64,000 nt of DNA from Metallosphaera tengchongensis (lineage in GTDB: Archaea > Thermoproteota > Thermoprotei_A > Sulfolobales > Sulfolobaceae), in assembly GCF_013343295.1 (NCBI RefSeq), contig NZ_CP049074.1, forward strand, positions 1,593,501 through 1,657,500, in the 5' to 3' direction. How positions within the stretch are numbered: position 1 is the stretch's first letter; the number at the start of each line of letters is the position of its first letter. A program made the translations under genes and the position numbers. Below, piece by piece: positions 34,322-42,500 of this stretch. The notes below the pieces were generated by a model, which made no database searches, was not told where the DNA came from, and worked only from the letters and a program-made list of their open reading frames with translations.

Positions 34322-35653
34322 GTGGTAAAGTTAAGATACTTTAAGGGCTTATTGCTTTCCGACAGCTTTGCCCCAGGGCTCCAGTGGAATGAGGAGCTGA
34401 AGAGTTACGTTTCACCAGCTTACAAGTACCTCTCCGTGCTCCAATATTTCAAGAAGGGGAACATTGAAGTGGACGATGAAGTAATGGATCCACTTCCTTT
34501 CCCTCTCATAAAGGACTCCCTGTCCCTTAGGGACTACCAGGAAAGAGCGCTCAAGGCCTGGCTGTCAAAGAAGAGAGGGATTGTTGTGCTCCCCACAGGT
34601 GCAGGTAAAACTGCGGTGGGGATTAAGGCCATTTCAACCCTTAAGGTTGCGTCTCTAATAGTTGTCCCCACAATTGAGCTCCTTCATCAGTGGAAGGAGA
34701 GGATCAACGATTCCCTAGGTGTAGAGGCCGGGATAGTTGGGGGAGGGGAGGAGAGAATGCTGGGCATAACGGTCATAACTTACGATTCAGCCTACACCAA
34801 GGTTGAGCTACTGGGCAATAAGTTCCCCTTGATAATATTCGACGAAGTTCATCACCTTCCTTCGGCGGGTTACATTAACATTGGAGAGCTAATGGCCTCT
34901 CCCTACAGGCTAGGCTTAACCGCGACTCCAGAGAGGGAGGATAATAGGCACGTCCTATTAAGGGATGTCGTGGGCCCTGTGCTCATCAGACTCTCCCCTT
35001 CCCAGCTCGCTGGGAAGTATCTAGCCGAGTTCAAGACCCAGAAAATATATGTTGAGCTCACACCGCAAGAGAAGGTGGTTTATGACGACCTCAGGGCAAA
35101 ATTCTCCAAATTCCTTCGAAAAAGGAGAATTGTCATGACGGGCCCCGGTGATTTCCAGAAACTAATCTTCATGGCTTCCAGGGACAAAGAGGCCAGGGAA
35201 GCTCTCCTTGCGTGGCATGAATCCCTTAGAATCGCAGTAAATTCTCAAAATAAGATTGAGAAGCTGAGGGAACTTCTAAGGGAGTACTCTAACGAGAAGA
35301 TCATTGTGTTCACTAGGGACGTGGAAATGGCTTATAGGGTATCTAGAGAGTTCCTGGTACCTGCGGTGACTTACCTTACCCCTAAGGATGAAAGGAGAGA
35401 GATCCTTGAGAAGTTCAGGCAAGGAACCTACAGGGTAATCGTCGCGTCAAACGTATTTGACGAAGGGGTGGATGTACCCGACGCCAGCGTGGGCGTTATC
35501 CTAGGTGGATACGGTACTTCCAGACAGATGGTTCAGAGGTTAGGTAGGATACTTAGAAAAAAGGAGGGGAAGGTGGCTACGCTCATTGAGATTGTAACCA
35601 AAGGGACGAGCGACCATAACTTGAGTAGGAGGAGATCCTATGCTACCAAGTGA
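34322..35653 (+). CDS. xpb: XPB/Rad25-family DNA helicase
   Basis: 443 residues, SF2 helicase. Motif I LPTGAGKTA, motif II FDEVHH, motif III GLTATPERED (which also contains the XPB-type RED element), and motif VI QRLGRILRK. It acts in DNA repair and possibly transcription. GTG start 34322 after a TATA-like TTTTTAACTT. Bax1 follows with a 14-bp overlap; the XPB-Bax1 pair is conserved in archaea and forms a helicase-nuclease complex. Confidence 0.95.
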   Translation: MVKLRYFKGLLLSDSFAPGLQWNEELKSYVSPAYKYLSVLQYFKKGNIEVDDEVMDPLPFPLIKDSLSLRDYQERALKAWLSKKRGIVVLPTGAGKTAVGIKAISTLKVASLIVVPTIELLHQWKERINDSLGVEAGIVGGGEERMLGITVITYDSAYTKVELLGNKFPLIIFDEVHHLPSAGYINIGELMASPYRLGLTATPEREDNRHVLLRDVVGPVLIRLSPSQLAGKYLAEFKTQKIYVELTPQEKVVYDDLRAKFSKFLRKRRIVMTGPGDFQKLIFMASRDKEAREALLAWHESLRIAVNSQNKIEKLRELLREYSNEKIIVFTRDVEMAYRVSREFLVPAVTYLTPKDERREILEKFRQGTYRVIVASNVFDEGVDVPDASVGVILGGYGTSRQMVQRLGRILRKKEGKVATLIEIVTKGTSDHNLSRRRSYATK

Positions 35654-37082
35654 GCTGGCTAGGTTCAGGATTTATGACGATAGAATATACCCCTCATTCG
35701 CTGACCAAAAGGATCTAGAACTTGTGAATAACTTGATCTCCCTCTACAAACCTGGAGTCACCTTGGGAGAGGTGGAGGACAACGTCAAGCTTTTGGAGAG
35801 GGTATATGGAATGACAACCCAAGGGGCTAAGTTGGTAAGGGGACTGCATAGGGTTATCCTGAGGCACGTTAAACTCTCTGGTGAGTCGCCTGTGGATCCT
35901 CAGGTAATAAGACGGGAGCTCTTCTCGGAAGGTCCTGCAATAAACCCTGAGGATAGGGATGAGAGGGTGAGAAGGGTAAAGGAAAAACTCGGAGTGGACG
36001 TGGAGAAGTTCATGTTTGGAGACTTGGACGAGAGCAAAACCATATCAGAAGTCCAGGTGAGGTCACCTGAGGATATTATCAAAGAGTATAACCTTTCCCT
36101 CCTCCAAACTGTCATGTTCAAGTCCTACAGGGTTACGTTCACCGTAGAGGACAATTGGAAGAACCTTCTCAGATGGGTAAAAAAATTGGGGTTAATGTAC
36201 GTTGCTTACCCCAACCCCGTCAGGATCGAGGTTTTCGGTCCCTATACCTTACTCAAACCTTCGGAGAAGTATGGGAGGAACTTAGCCCTCCTGCTACCTA
36301 TAGCAGTTTCGTCAAGGGAATGGACCGTGGAGGCCGAAATTATATTGGGAAAGAAGAAGCGTAGAGTTTACAAACTGAAGGTTGAGAACTTCCAGTGGAT
36401 TAGCTCCCATGTTGAAGAGGGGAGGATCTTTGACAGCTCCGTAGAGGAGGACGTATACTGGAGTTTAAGAAGCTTAGTCAAGGATTGGAAGATAGAGAGG
36501 GAACCAGGTCCTCTAGTGGTGAACGGAAGGATACTTCTGCCAGACTTTCTCCTTGAAAAGGACGGGTTTAAGGTTTACGTTGAGGTAGTGGGCTTTTGGA
36601 CCGAGGAGTACCTCAGGGAGAAGGTAAAGAAACTGGAGGGTACTTCAGTCCCCCTCATAGCCTTGGTTAATGAGGAGTTAGGAGTCGGGAAAATTAGGGA
36701 CTTACCCGTGATCACCTACAAGAGGAAAGTGGATCCAGGGAAGGTGTACTCAAAGCTGAAGGAGTTGGAAGGTAGATACGTTAGGTCAGTGGAGTATTCA
36801 CTCGAGGGAGGAGAAGTCATCTCTATAAAGGAAATCGCTTTGAAGTACGGGGTATCTGAAAGCCTAATGAGAAAGAACCTGAAGGAGTTTCCTGGTTACG
36901 TTCTATTGAGAAACTACTACGTAAGGGAGGAGCTTCTCAACAAGTTGGCAAAGGAGAACTTTGAGGGGAAGAGACTTCAGGATCTGGTAAGCACTTACGG
37001 TGAATATATTACGGAGATTTTAGAGAGACTCGGGTACAAGATAAGGTGGAAAAACATTCAGGAGGCAGTTGTGGTAAGATGA
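35640..37082 (+). CDS. bax1: Bax1 structure-specific endonuclease (DUF790)
   Basis: 480 residues, partner of archaeal XPB. The N-terminal region (MLPSELARFRI) is the DUF790 signature. A PD-(D/E)XK-type nuclease core appears as LLPDFLLEKDGFKVYVEVVG with a downstream Lys. The C-terminal domain has a helix-turn-helix-like segment (SIKEIALKYGVSESLMRKNL). Together with XPB it unwinds and cuts bubble structures, analogous to nucleotide excision repair. The start overlaps xpb by 14 bp; the stop overlaps the HAD gene (ATGA). Confidence 0.92.
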   Translation: MLPSELARFRIYDDRIYPSFADQKDLELVNNLISLYKPGVTLGEVEDNVKLLERVYGMTTQGAKLVRGLHRVILRHVKLSGESPVDPQVIRRELFSEGPAINPEDRDERVRRVKEKLGVDVEKFMFGDLDESKTISEVQVRSPEDIIKEYNLSLLQTVMFKSYRVTFTVEDNWKNLLRWVKKLGLMYVAYPNPVRIEVFGPYTLLKPSEKYGRNLALLLPIAVSSREWTVEAEIILGKKKRRVYKLKVENFQWISSHVEEGRIFDSSVEEDVYWSLRSLVKDWKIEREPGPLVVNGRILLPDFLLEKDGFKVYVEVVGFWTEEYLREKVKKLEGTSVPLIALVNEELGVGKIRDLPVITYKRKVDPGKVYSKLKELEGRYVRSVEYSLEGGEVISIKEIALKYGVSESLMRKNLKEFPGYVLLRNYYVREELLNKLAKENFEGKRLQDLVSTYGEYITEILERLGYKIRWKNIQEAVVVR

Positions 37083-37714
37083 GGTCTCTACTTCTGGACT
37101 TGGATGGAACGTTGGCAACAACCGCGAACGTTCACAAGGAGGCATGGGAGATCGCGCTTAAAAGGTTGGGAATCAGGGTAGAGGTTAATCTTGACCTTCT
37201 GATGGGTAGGAAGACGCTAGATATAGCAAGGGTACTGGGCGGCGATAGATACCTTGAGTTATACAACCTGAAGAACGAGATCTACGATGAGCTCGTAGGA
37301 ACTAAAGCCTTTCCTCTTCCCTGCGCCAGGGAGCTCGTCAAGGACGCTAGGGAGCTGGGCTACTCCGTCGCTGTGGTAACTTCCTCCCTTAGGAGGTCAG
37401 CCATGAGAAGCCTTCAAGCCATAGGCATCGAGCCGGACATACTGGTTGCTGGAGATGATGTGGAGAGGGGGAAGCCAGACCCATTACCAGTTTTGACTGC
37501 ATTACGAAGGCTAGGCAGCAAACCTGAGAAGAGCATAGGGGTAGGGGATACTGTTTATGACTTCCAGGCTTTTAAAGGGGCAGGAGTCGCCTACGTTTTC
37601 ATCATAAAGGGTGAACTCAACCTAGACAACTCATCGTTGGTGGATCAGGGAGGGATCCTAGTGGAAAGTCCATGTGACGTGGACAGGTTCATAAGAAGTG
37701 TAGTCTTTCAATAG
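37079..37714 (+). CDS. HAD-superfamily phosphatase (phosphoglycolate phosphatase-like)
   Basis: 211 residues from ATG 37079, which overlaps the bax1 stop (ATGA). HAD motif I is LLLDLDGTLA, motif II VVTSSL, motif III a Lys in GKPDP, and motif IV VGDTVYDF. A helical cap sits between motifs I and II. Likely a small-molecule phosphatase; the substrate is unknown. It is the third gene of the xpb operon. Confidence 0.85.
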   Translation: MRSLLLDLDGTLATTANVHKEAWEIALKRLGIRVEVNLDLLMGRKTLDIARVLGGDRYLELYNLKNEIYDELVGTKAFPLPCARELVKDARELGYSVAVVTSSLRRSAMRSLQAIGIEPDILVAGDDVERGKPDPLPVLTALRRLGSKPEKSIGVGDTVYDFQAFKGAGVAYVFIIKGELNLDNSSLVDQGGILVESPCDVDRFIRSVVFQ

Positions 37715-37774
37715 GGTAAGCTGAAGACGCAAGTCCTTTGATGTAGTCGCTACATTTAAGACAGTGCCACTGTT

Positions 37775-38920
37775 ATGTTTGATCAAGTGATGAAAGTTAG
37801 TGTTGATGGATTGATGAAGTCTCCTAGTCCAACTGAAGATAAAAATTGTTATCTTTTACTAAGAAGAGCTGTGCAATACGTGATTGGAGGGTCTCCCCCA
37901 GAGGTTGCCTTCAAAAGGGCTGTAAGCGATCTCTCCCGTAGCGTCCCTGGTTGTTATGATGTTTTCCTCGAGGTTCTGCGTCACCTTCCCTGCGTCTGGA
38001 AGAAGTATCCGCTCCTGGACTTGGGTTCATCTGAGGCTATCTCTAAGGCTCTTGAATGTAAGGAAGAAGTGTGCCTACCCAACTGGATTTATCAGAGGTT
38101 AATTCGACTTTTGGGGGAGCAGGGGATCAGAAATCTGCACAGGAGAAGGAAGTGGGTCAGGATAAATACGTTAAAGATAGACGAAGAGGAAGCAGTCAAT
38201 CTCATGACTAGGAAGGGTTACTCCTTTGAGAGGGATAAGGACTTCCCTTACCTTCTAGAGTGGAGAACCCCACACGTGATATCAACCCCAGAGTACTCCT
38301 CGGGAGTGCTTATACCACACGATAAGGCGACCTCCTATGTGGTTCAGGTCTTGGATCCTAAACCTGGCGAAATAGTACTAGAGCTTGGAGGATCTCCAGG
38401 AGTTAAGACATCCTTGATACAACAGATGACACGTAACTCCTCTTTCGTAATTTCAGTGGACATTTCCGCCAAGAGGCTGGAACTACAAAGACAACTCATG
38501 AAAAAATGGGGGGTAGAAAACGTACAACTGGTCAATGCAGACGGTGCAAAAATGTGGGTGAGGAGAGTCCACAAAGTGCTAATAGACGCGCCCTGCACAA
38601 ACAGCGGAACCATAAACGCAGACCCATCGCTCCCAATTAGGTTAAGGAAGAGAGAGCTGTTAAATCTAGTGAGAATTCAGGAAAGAATTCTCTCGGAGGC
38701 CATAAAGTTAGGAGTCCCAGTTGTCTACTCCACCTGCTCCCTATTCCCGGAGGAGGGGGAACTTCAGGTAGAGAGATACTCGAGATACCTCGTAAAGATT
38801 GCTGAGGATCCTTCATTCTTAGGTTATAGGAGGAGTAAGGTTTGGCTTAGGGTAATGAGAACTTATCCACACGTTCATTACACGGAAGGTTTCTTCATAG
38901 CTAAACTAAATCCGCAGTAG
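37775..38920 (+). CDS. RNA (cytosine-5) methyltransferase, NSUN/RsmB family
   Basis: 381 residues. SAM-binding motif I LELGGSPGVKTS, motif II VDISAKRLELQ, the catalytic Cys pair in DAPCTNSG (motif IV) and YSTCS (motif VI), with TMR-binding region SxPEYSSG. The N-terminal region may be a divergent RNA-binding part. It methylates C5 of cytosine in tRNA or rRNA; the exact site cannot be told. A TATA-like ACATTTAAG about 26 nt before ATG 37775. Confidence 0.88.
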   Translation: MFDQVMKVSVDGLMKSPSPTEDKNCYLLLRRAVQYVIGGSPPEVAFKRAVSDLSRSVPGCYDVFLEVLRHLPCVWKKYPLLDLGSSEAISKALECKEEVCLPNWIYQRLIRLLGEQGIRNLHRRRKWVRINTLKIDEEEAVNLMTRKGYSFERDKDFPYLLEWRTPHVISTPEYSSGVLIPHDKATSYVVQVLDPKPGEIVLELGGSPGVKTSLIQQMTRNSSFVISVDISAKRLELQRQLMKKWGVENVQLVNADGAKMWVRRVHKVLIDAPCTNSGTINADPSLPIRLRKRELLNLVRIQERILSEAIKLGVPVVYSTCSLFPEEGELQVERYSRYLVKIAEDPSFLGYRRSKVWLRVMRTYPHVHYTEGFFIAKLNPQ

Positions 38921-38945
38921 GTCCTTACGAGCTCGTTTAGGGACC
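38920..38945 (+). terminator. Possible hairpin after the methyltransferase gene
   Basis: GGTCC ... GGACC arms enclose ACGAGCTCGT, itself a palindrome, directly at the stop codon. It is not followed by a T-run, so it may be an RNA 3' stabiliser rather than a terminator. Confidence 0.3.
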
Positions 38946-39045
38946 CTGGAAAAAGCGTAAAATAGAAATTGACTACCTCCTCACCAAGGATAAAGTGACC
39001 GAAGATCGGGAGAAACAGTCTTGCCCCTTGGCTTGTAGAGGGGAG

Positions 39046-39405
39046 TTAAAGGAGAGAAAGACCCAACCCCAATACCGCCAAAATCACAAGGATAACTATA
39101 GTAATGATGAACGCTACTATAGTTATGCCCAGGGAGCTTAACCAACCCACGTCAAATACCGTTTTGAAAACCCAGAGCACAGCGAGGAACCCTATTATCA
39201 AGGCTATAAAATGACTAAACGGTGATATTACTCTGTCCAAAACAAAAAAGGCTATTAACCCAACAAGAGTTGCCACCATTGCTTTACCCAGACTTGCTTT
39301 AGAGGAGAATAGCTTAGCGGAGAGCCATACTGGAACAGAAGCTATTATCCAAGTGATAATTATTGAAATAATAAAAATAATTATACCTAACAAGATATGT
39401 GGCAT
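39046..39405 (-). CDS. Small membrane protein, 119 aa
   Basis: Four hydrophobic segments; family not recognised. Its TATA TTTTTTATAAC on the minus strand (about 39435-39445) lies at the end of the upstream gene. A perfect dyad ATAACAC-N6-GTGTTAT (39418-39437) between TATA and start could be an operator. Confidence 0.55.
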   Translation of the reverse strand: MPHILLGIIIFIISIIITWIIASVPVWLSAKLFSSKASLGKAMVATLVGLIAFFVLDRVISPFSHFIALIIGFLAVLWVFKTVFDVGWLSSLGITIVAFIITIVILVILAVLGLGLSLL

Positions 39406-39417
39406 CCTAACCCATTA

Positions 39418-39437
39418 ATAACACTTGATTGTGTTAT
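39418..39437 (-). promoter_or_regulatory. Dyad overlapping the transcription start region of the 119-aa gene
   Basis: Perfect 7-bp arms ATAACAC / GTGTTAT with a 6-nt spacer, just downstream of and partly overlapping the TATA box. A repressor here would block TFB/TBP or polymerase. Confidence 0.4.
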
Positions 39438-39443
39438 AAAAAA

Positions 39444-39797
39444 TTACTCGGGATATGCCTCCGCGTACATCTCCTCTTCCAGATCCTCTCTGATGTTCTT
39501 CTTGACCTCTTCAAGATGCTCTAGGATCTCCTTCAGCGTATTAAATTGCGTAGGAATATACCTAAGTTTACCGTAGCTCATCATATATGATCCAGGACAT
39601 AGGAATTGGTTCTTGACTATTATAGCCTCAGGTTCAAGCTCTAGTATTGCAGCCATGGTAGCCTCCTTACTCATCTGGAAGGCTGGGTTTTCATACTGCT
39701 CAACTTCCTTCTTCTCCTCATCTATTATGGCAATTATCTCTGATTCCTCCAATGGCTTTAGATTTTGATCTTTATCGTATGTGAGAGCTATTCTCAT
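39444..39797 (-). CDS. NifX/NifB-type dinitrogenase-cofactor-fold protein
   Basis: 117 residues from ATG 39797 (MRIALTYDK). A longer start at 39809 is too near the TATA TTTTATAAC (39826-39834). The pattern MRIALTYDKDQN ... ENPAFQM ... ELEPEAIIV resembles the RNase H-like dinitrogenase FeMo-cofactor domain (NifX/YedF-type). No nif genes are near, so the role is unknown; such stand-alone proteins may handle iron or Fe-S. The C terminus is a charged helix. Confidence 0.55.
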   Translation of the reverse strand: MRIALTYDKDQNLKPLEESEIIAIIDEEKKEVEQYENPAFQMSKEATMAAILELEPEAIIVKNQFLCPGSYMMSYGKLRYIPTQFNTLKEILEHLEEVKKNIREDLEEEMYAEAYPE

Positions 39798-39944
39798 ACA
39801 GATCGACATAGTTTAGAATACAAGGTTATAAAATAATGTATAAAGATTAAGGAGATACCTCTGCAGGGGAACAACAAGACCTTAACACAATCGCCTTAAG
39901 CAATAAAGAAGTAAAAAGAAAGAAATTATTTTCATAAAAGGGTC

Positions 39945-40133
39945 TTATTTCTTTCCGATCATGTTCAATAGCTCTTTAGGGGCGTCCTTCTCGCTGACCG
40001 CTCCTCTTCCGGTCTTTCCATTATCGTCGTAGGTGAAGGACACCATCTTGCCTACTTTCCAGACTTTCTTTACCTTGCTTATATCTACTTCTTGTTCTTG
40101 ACCCTTATACTTGAATTTTATTTTGGTTGCCAT
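39945..40133 (-). CDS. Sul7d-family 7-kDa chromatin protein
   Basis: 62 residues, clearly of the Sso7d/Sac7d family: [34 protein letters not shown] and [15 protein letters not shown]. This small SH3-like protein binds the DNA minor groove, kinks it and raises its melting temperature. DNA-contact residues (W, V, M, S, R in [12 protein letters not shown] and GRGAVS) are kept. The strong promoter GTTTATAAACC (about 40156-40166) fits leaderless ATG 40133. The C terminus is shorter than in Sac7d. Confidence 0.96.
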   Translation of the reverse strand: MATKIKFKYKGQEQEVDISKVKKVWKVGKMVSFTYDDNGKTGRGAVSEKDAPKELLNMIGKK

Positions 40134-40478
40134 TGAGTGTATATCGCCTTCTAAGGTTTATAAACCTTGCGATATTAAGATAAGTAGTACTAATGATAAT
40201 ACCTCAATTAGAAACCCGTTTTTAGGGTATAAAATTTTAAGGAGACTCACTTAATAACAACAAATAATGGATAATTAACGGGTTTTGTATATAGATAAAA
40301 CTAAAAATTTTTTGAGATTTGATAAAATGAGGGCAAACCTCTCCCTCAAGGATGAGAAGATCTCGTTCTAGTTATACTGGGAATTCCACAAGCCCGCTGA
40401 AAACCGAGCCTGAAGATAGGTTAACGTAGTTCACGTGCTAAATACTATTTAAGGAACCTCATCCTATACTACAAGTGG
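40134..40478. other. 345-bp AT-rich divergent region
   Basis: Holds the Sul7d promoter on the left and, on the right, TATTTAAGG (about 40448-40456), promoter of the coiled-coil gene. At 40333-40352, GCAAACCTCTCCCTCAAGG resembles an eroded arm of the IS-like hairpin. No gene or RNA recognised in the rest. Confidence 0.5.
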
Positions 40479-41837
40479 ATGAAGTCTGTTCAGCTGGCAC
40501 TAGCATTGGATCCCAACGATAGCCCCTTGTCTATGGAGAAACAGCTAACCGTGGCTTTAGCTAAGGCTGTATCCAGAAAAGTGAGAATACTTAGTTCCAC
40601 CCTTGTCGGATGGCCAGTCCTAGCTATGAAGGTTGAAGATACTGGAGGCTACTTGCTCTTCGATGAGACTGGAGAAATGGAAACATCGTTCACTAAAACA
40701 GTCCTGGAAAATTATCAGCATTACCTGGACTCGTTTTCGAAGATATCTTCCCCAGAGGAGTTCCTCAACTCGCTTAGGAACATTTCCTGGTCCGAGCCCA
40801 GGGGAAGAGAAACCTTAACTTTCAAGTGGATGATCTCTGAGGACATTACGGCCTACCTAAAATACCCTTCAGTAAACCTCCCCATCTTATTGCTAAATAG
40901 AAAGATAGATGAAAACATTATATCTTTAGAGATAGAAGAATGGAAGAAAATGCAAACTATAATATCTGATGAGATCAATAGGATCGACGATTATGTCAGA
41001 AGTTTTTACGCAATCTCCGAGTCTTTCATAGGGAAAGTTGCACAGGAAAGGCGAAAGATAGAGTTGAACTATGACCAGGAGATCACGAAAGTCAGACAAG
41101 AGATGGAAAAAGTCCTAAAGGAGAAGAAGGCTCAGGGGTACGACGAAGTGAAAAAGAGAGTAACAGAATTCTATCCTAGAGTGGCTGAACTCTACGGGGT
41201 AATAGCTAAGACCAAACTCGACTTGGAGGCCGGGACTATCTCAGAGAGACAGGTTTCATCCCTCGAATCTGCTAGGGACAAACTCCTCAAGGAAATGGAT
41301 CAGCAGGCTGAGAAAGCCCTAGAGCCGTTTAAGACGGAGATTCGTTCTTTTCGACAGAGGATAGAATCCCTGGAACAGAAGAAGAAGGAAGAGCTAGCTT
41401 CCATTGACTCCAAGTTAGACGAACTACGGAAGGCAACAGACGAAGTTAGATCTTCCCTGGAATCCGTGAAGAGGATCAAGAGCAAGGAAATGGACGAACT
41501 AACAAACTTAGCTAGGAGAACGGTCTTCATTGATGATAAACTTGAAGTCATTTTACCTTTTCTAGTAGTGAAGGACGAGAAAGGATTTACCCAGGTTATC
41601 AGCACCTTAAAATATTCAGGTAGAAACAAGTCCCTCTTTGGTATAACCGCCTTTGGTAGCAAATTGGAGAACCTTGCCTCTCCCCTAACTAATACGAAGT
41701 TTAATTTACCTCAGATCTCCCTTCCAGATAACCTGAGGAAGTTTAGGGATGATATAACAAAGGGTGTGGAGTGGTTAGAGGAGGAGGGGTGGAGAGTAAG
41801 GAAATTGTTTGAAGATTATTACTTTGTGAATTTCTGA
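40479..41837 (+). CDS. Coiled-coil protein, 452 aa, function unknown
   Basis: An N-terminal alpha/beta domain (residues 1-130), a central coiled coil rich in Glu/Lys (residues about 150-345) and a C-terminal globular part ending YYFVNF. No ATPase motifs or signal peptide. Family not recognised. Leaderless ATG follows a TATA box at about 40448-40456. The stop codon lies at the edge of an IS-like hairpin (copy 3). Confidence 0.55.
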   Translation: MKSVQLALALDPNDSPLSMEKQLTVALAKAVSRKVRILSSTLVGWPVLAMKVEDTGGYLLFDETGEMETSFTKTVLENYQHYLDSFSKISSPEEFLNSLRNISWSEPRGRETLTFKWMISEDITAYLKYPSVNLPILLLNRKIDENIISLEIEEWKKMQTIISDEINRIDDYVRSFYAISESFIGKVAQERRKIELNYDQEITKVRQEMEKVLKEKKAQGYDEVKKRVTEFYPRVAELYGVIAKTKLDLEAGTISERQVSSLESARDKLLKEMDQQAEKALEPFKTEIRSFRQRIESLEQKKKEELASIDSKLDELRKATDEVRSSLESVKRIKSKEMDELTNLARRTVFIDDKLEVILPFLVVKDEKGFTQVISTLKYSGRNKSLFGITAFGSKLENLASPLTNTKFNLPQISLPDNLRKFRDDITKGVEWLEEEGWRVRKLFEDYYFVNF

Positions 41838-41870
41838 TTTCCTCCCAGCCCTAAAGGGCAAGGCTTTCGT
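41836..41870 (-). repeat. IS200/IS605-like terminal hairpin, copy 3
   Basis: GATTTCCTCCCAG followed by the perfect core GCCCTAAAGGGC and AAGGCTTTC. It begins at the coiled-coil gene's stop codon, as copy 2 does at its neighbour. Confidence 0.5.
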
Positions 41871-42155
41871 CAATCGTAACGTCAGAGTGAAGGTGCAACC
41901 AGCTATCGTAATGAAATTCTTCAAATCTAGTACTCGCCCGAGAACCTGAAACAGGCACTCTTGTTCATCTCATCGTTTATTAGTACCCGACTAGTGTGAG
42001 CCCGTCCAACTGACCTCTCTAAGCCCTAAAGGTGGAGGTTTGCCCTTATCTTATCACGATTTCGGAACATAGGGCTTTTTCCCCAGTTAACGGCTCTCCA
42101 AGCATAAATCTGAATGATGAGGGGGATTTTTATTCTCCAGTATCAAGTATTGCTT
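41838..42155. other. 318-bp region with two IS-like hairpins
   Basis: Contains hairpin copies 3 and 4, both in the same orientation and about 170 bp apart, which could bound a deleted or decayed element. At the right end, GATTTTTATTC (about 42125-42135) is the likely promoter of the 115-aa gene. No protein gene seen between. Confidence 0.5.
42009..42045 (-). repeat. IS200/IS605-like terminal hairpin, copy 4
   Basis: TGACCTCTCTAAGCCCTAAAG then GTGGAGGTTTGCCC. It has the same block order as copy 1. Confidence 0.55.
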
Positions 42156-42500
42156 GTGAACGCAAGAGCCAAGAATAAGACCAGAAAAGTCAAACTTAAC
42201 GAGAGCATCTCCACTTTTAAGGAAGAGTTGAGGGCTATCACCTTCGAACCTATTTACGGGGAATCCGTTAAGGATATCATAACTAGGCTGACAACGAAAA
42301 TTCAAGAGATAGCTGAGAAGTACGACTACGTTGTTGAGTTTCCCAAGAAAGCTGAAGTGGAAACTGATGGAAACATCTACTACTTTTCCTATGTCCTAAA
42401 GGTGAAAACAAAGGTTGGAATAAAAAGGGTAGAGATAAAGGTTCAATACATTATGTATGACCACGAAGGATGGGTCGGGATGATAACAAGTATAGCTTAG
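42156..42500 (+). CDS. Hypothetical protein, about 115 aa
   Basis: The frame opens at ATG 42114, but the TATA-like GATTTTTATTC lies just after that ATG and predicts transcription from about 42155, where GTG 42156 gives a leaderless start. Soluble alpha/beta protein (ISTFKEELRAITFEPI ... YYFSYVLKVKTKVGIKRVE); family not recognised. It ends 4 bp inside the convergent sedolisin gene. Confidence 0.5.
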   Translation: MNARAKNKTRKVKLNESISTFKEELRAITFEPIYGESVKDIITRLTTKIQEIAEKYDYVVEFPKKAEVETDGNIYYFSYVLKVKTKVGIKRVEIKVQYIMYDHEGWVGMITSIA

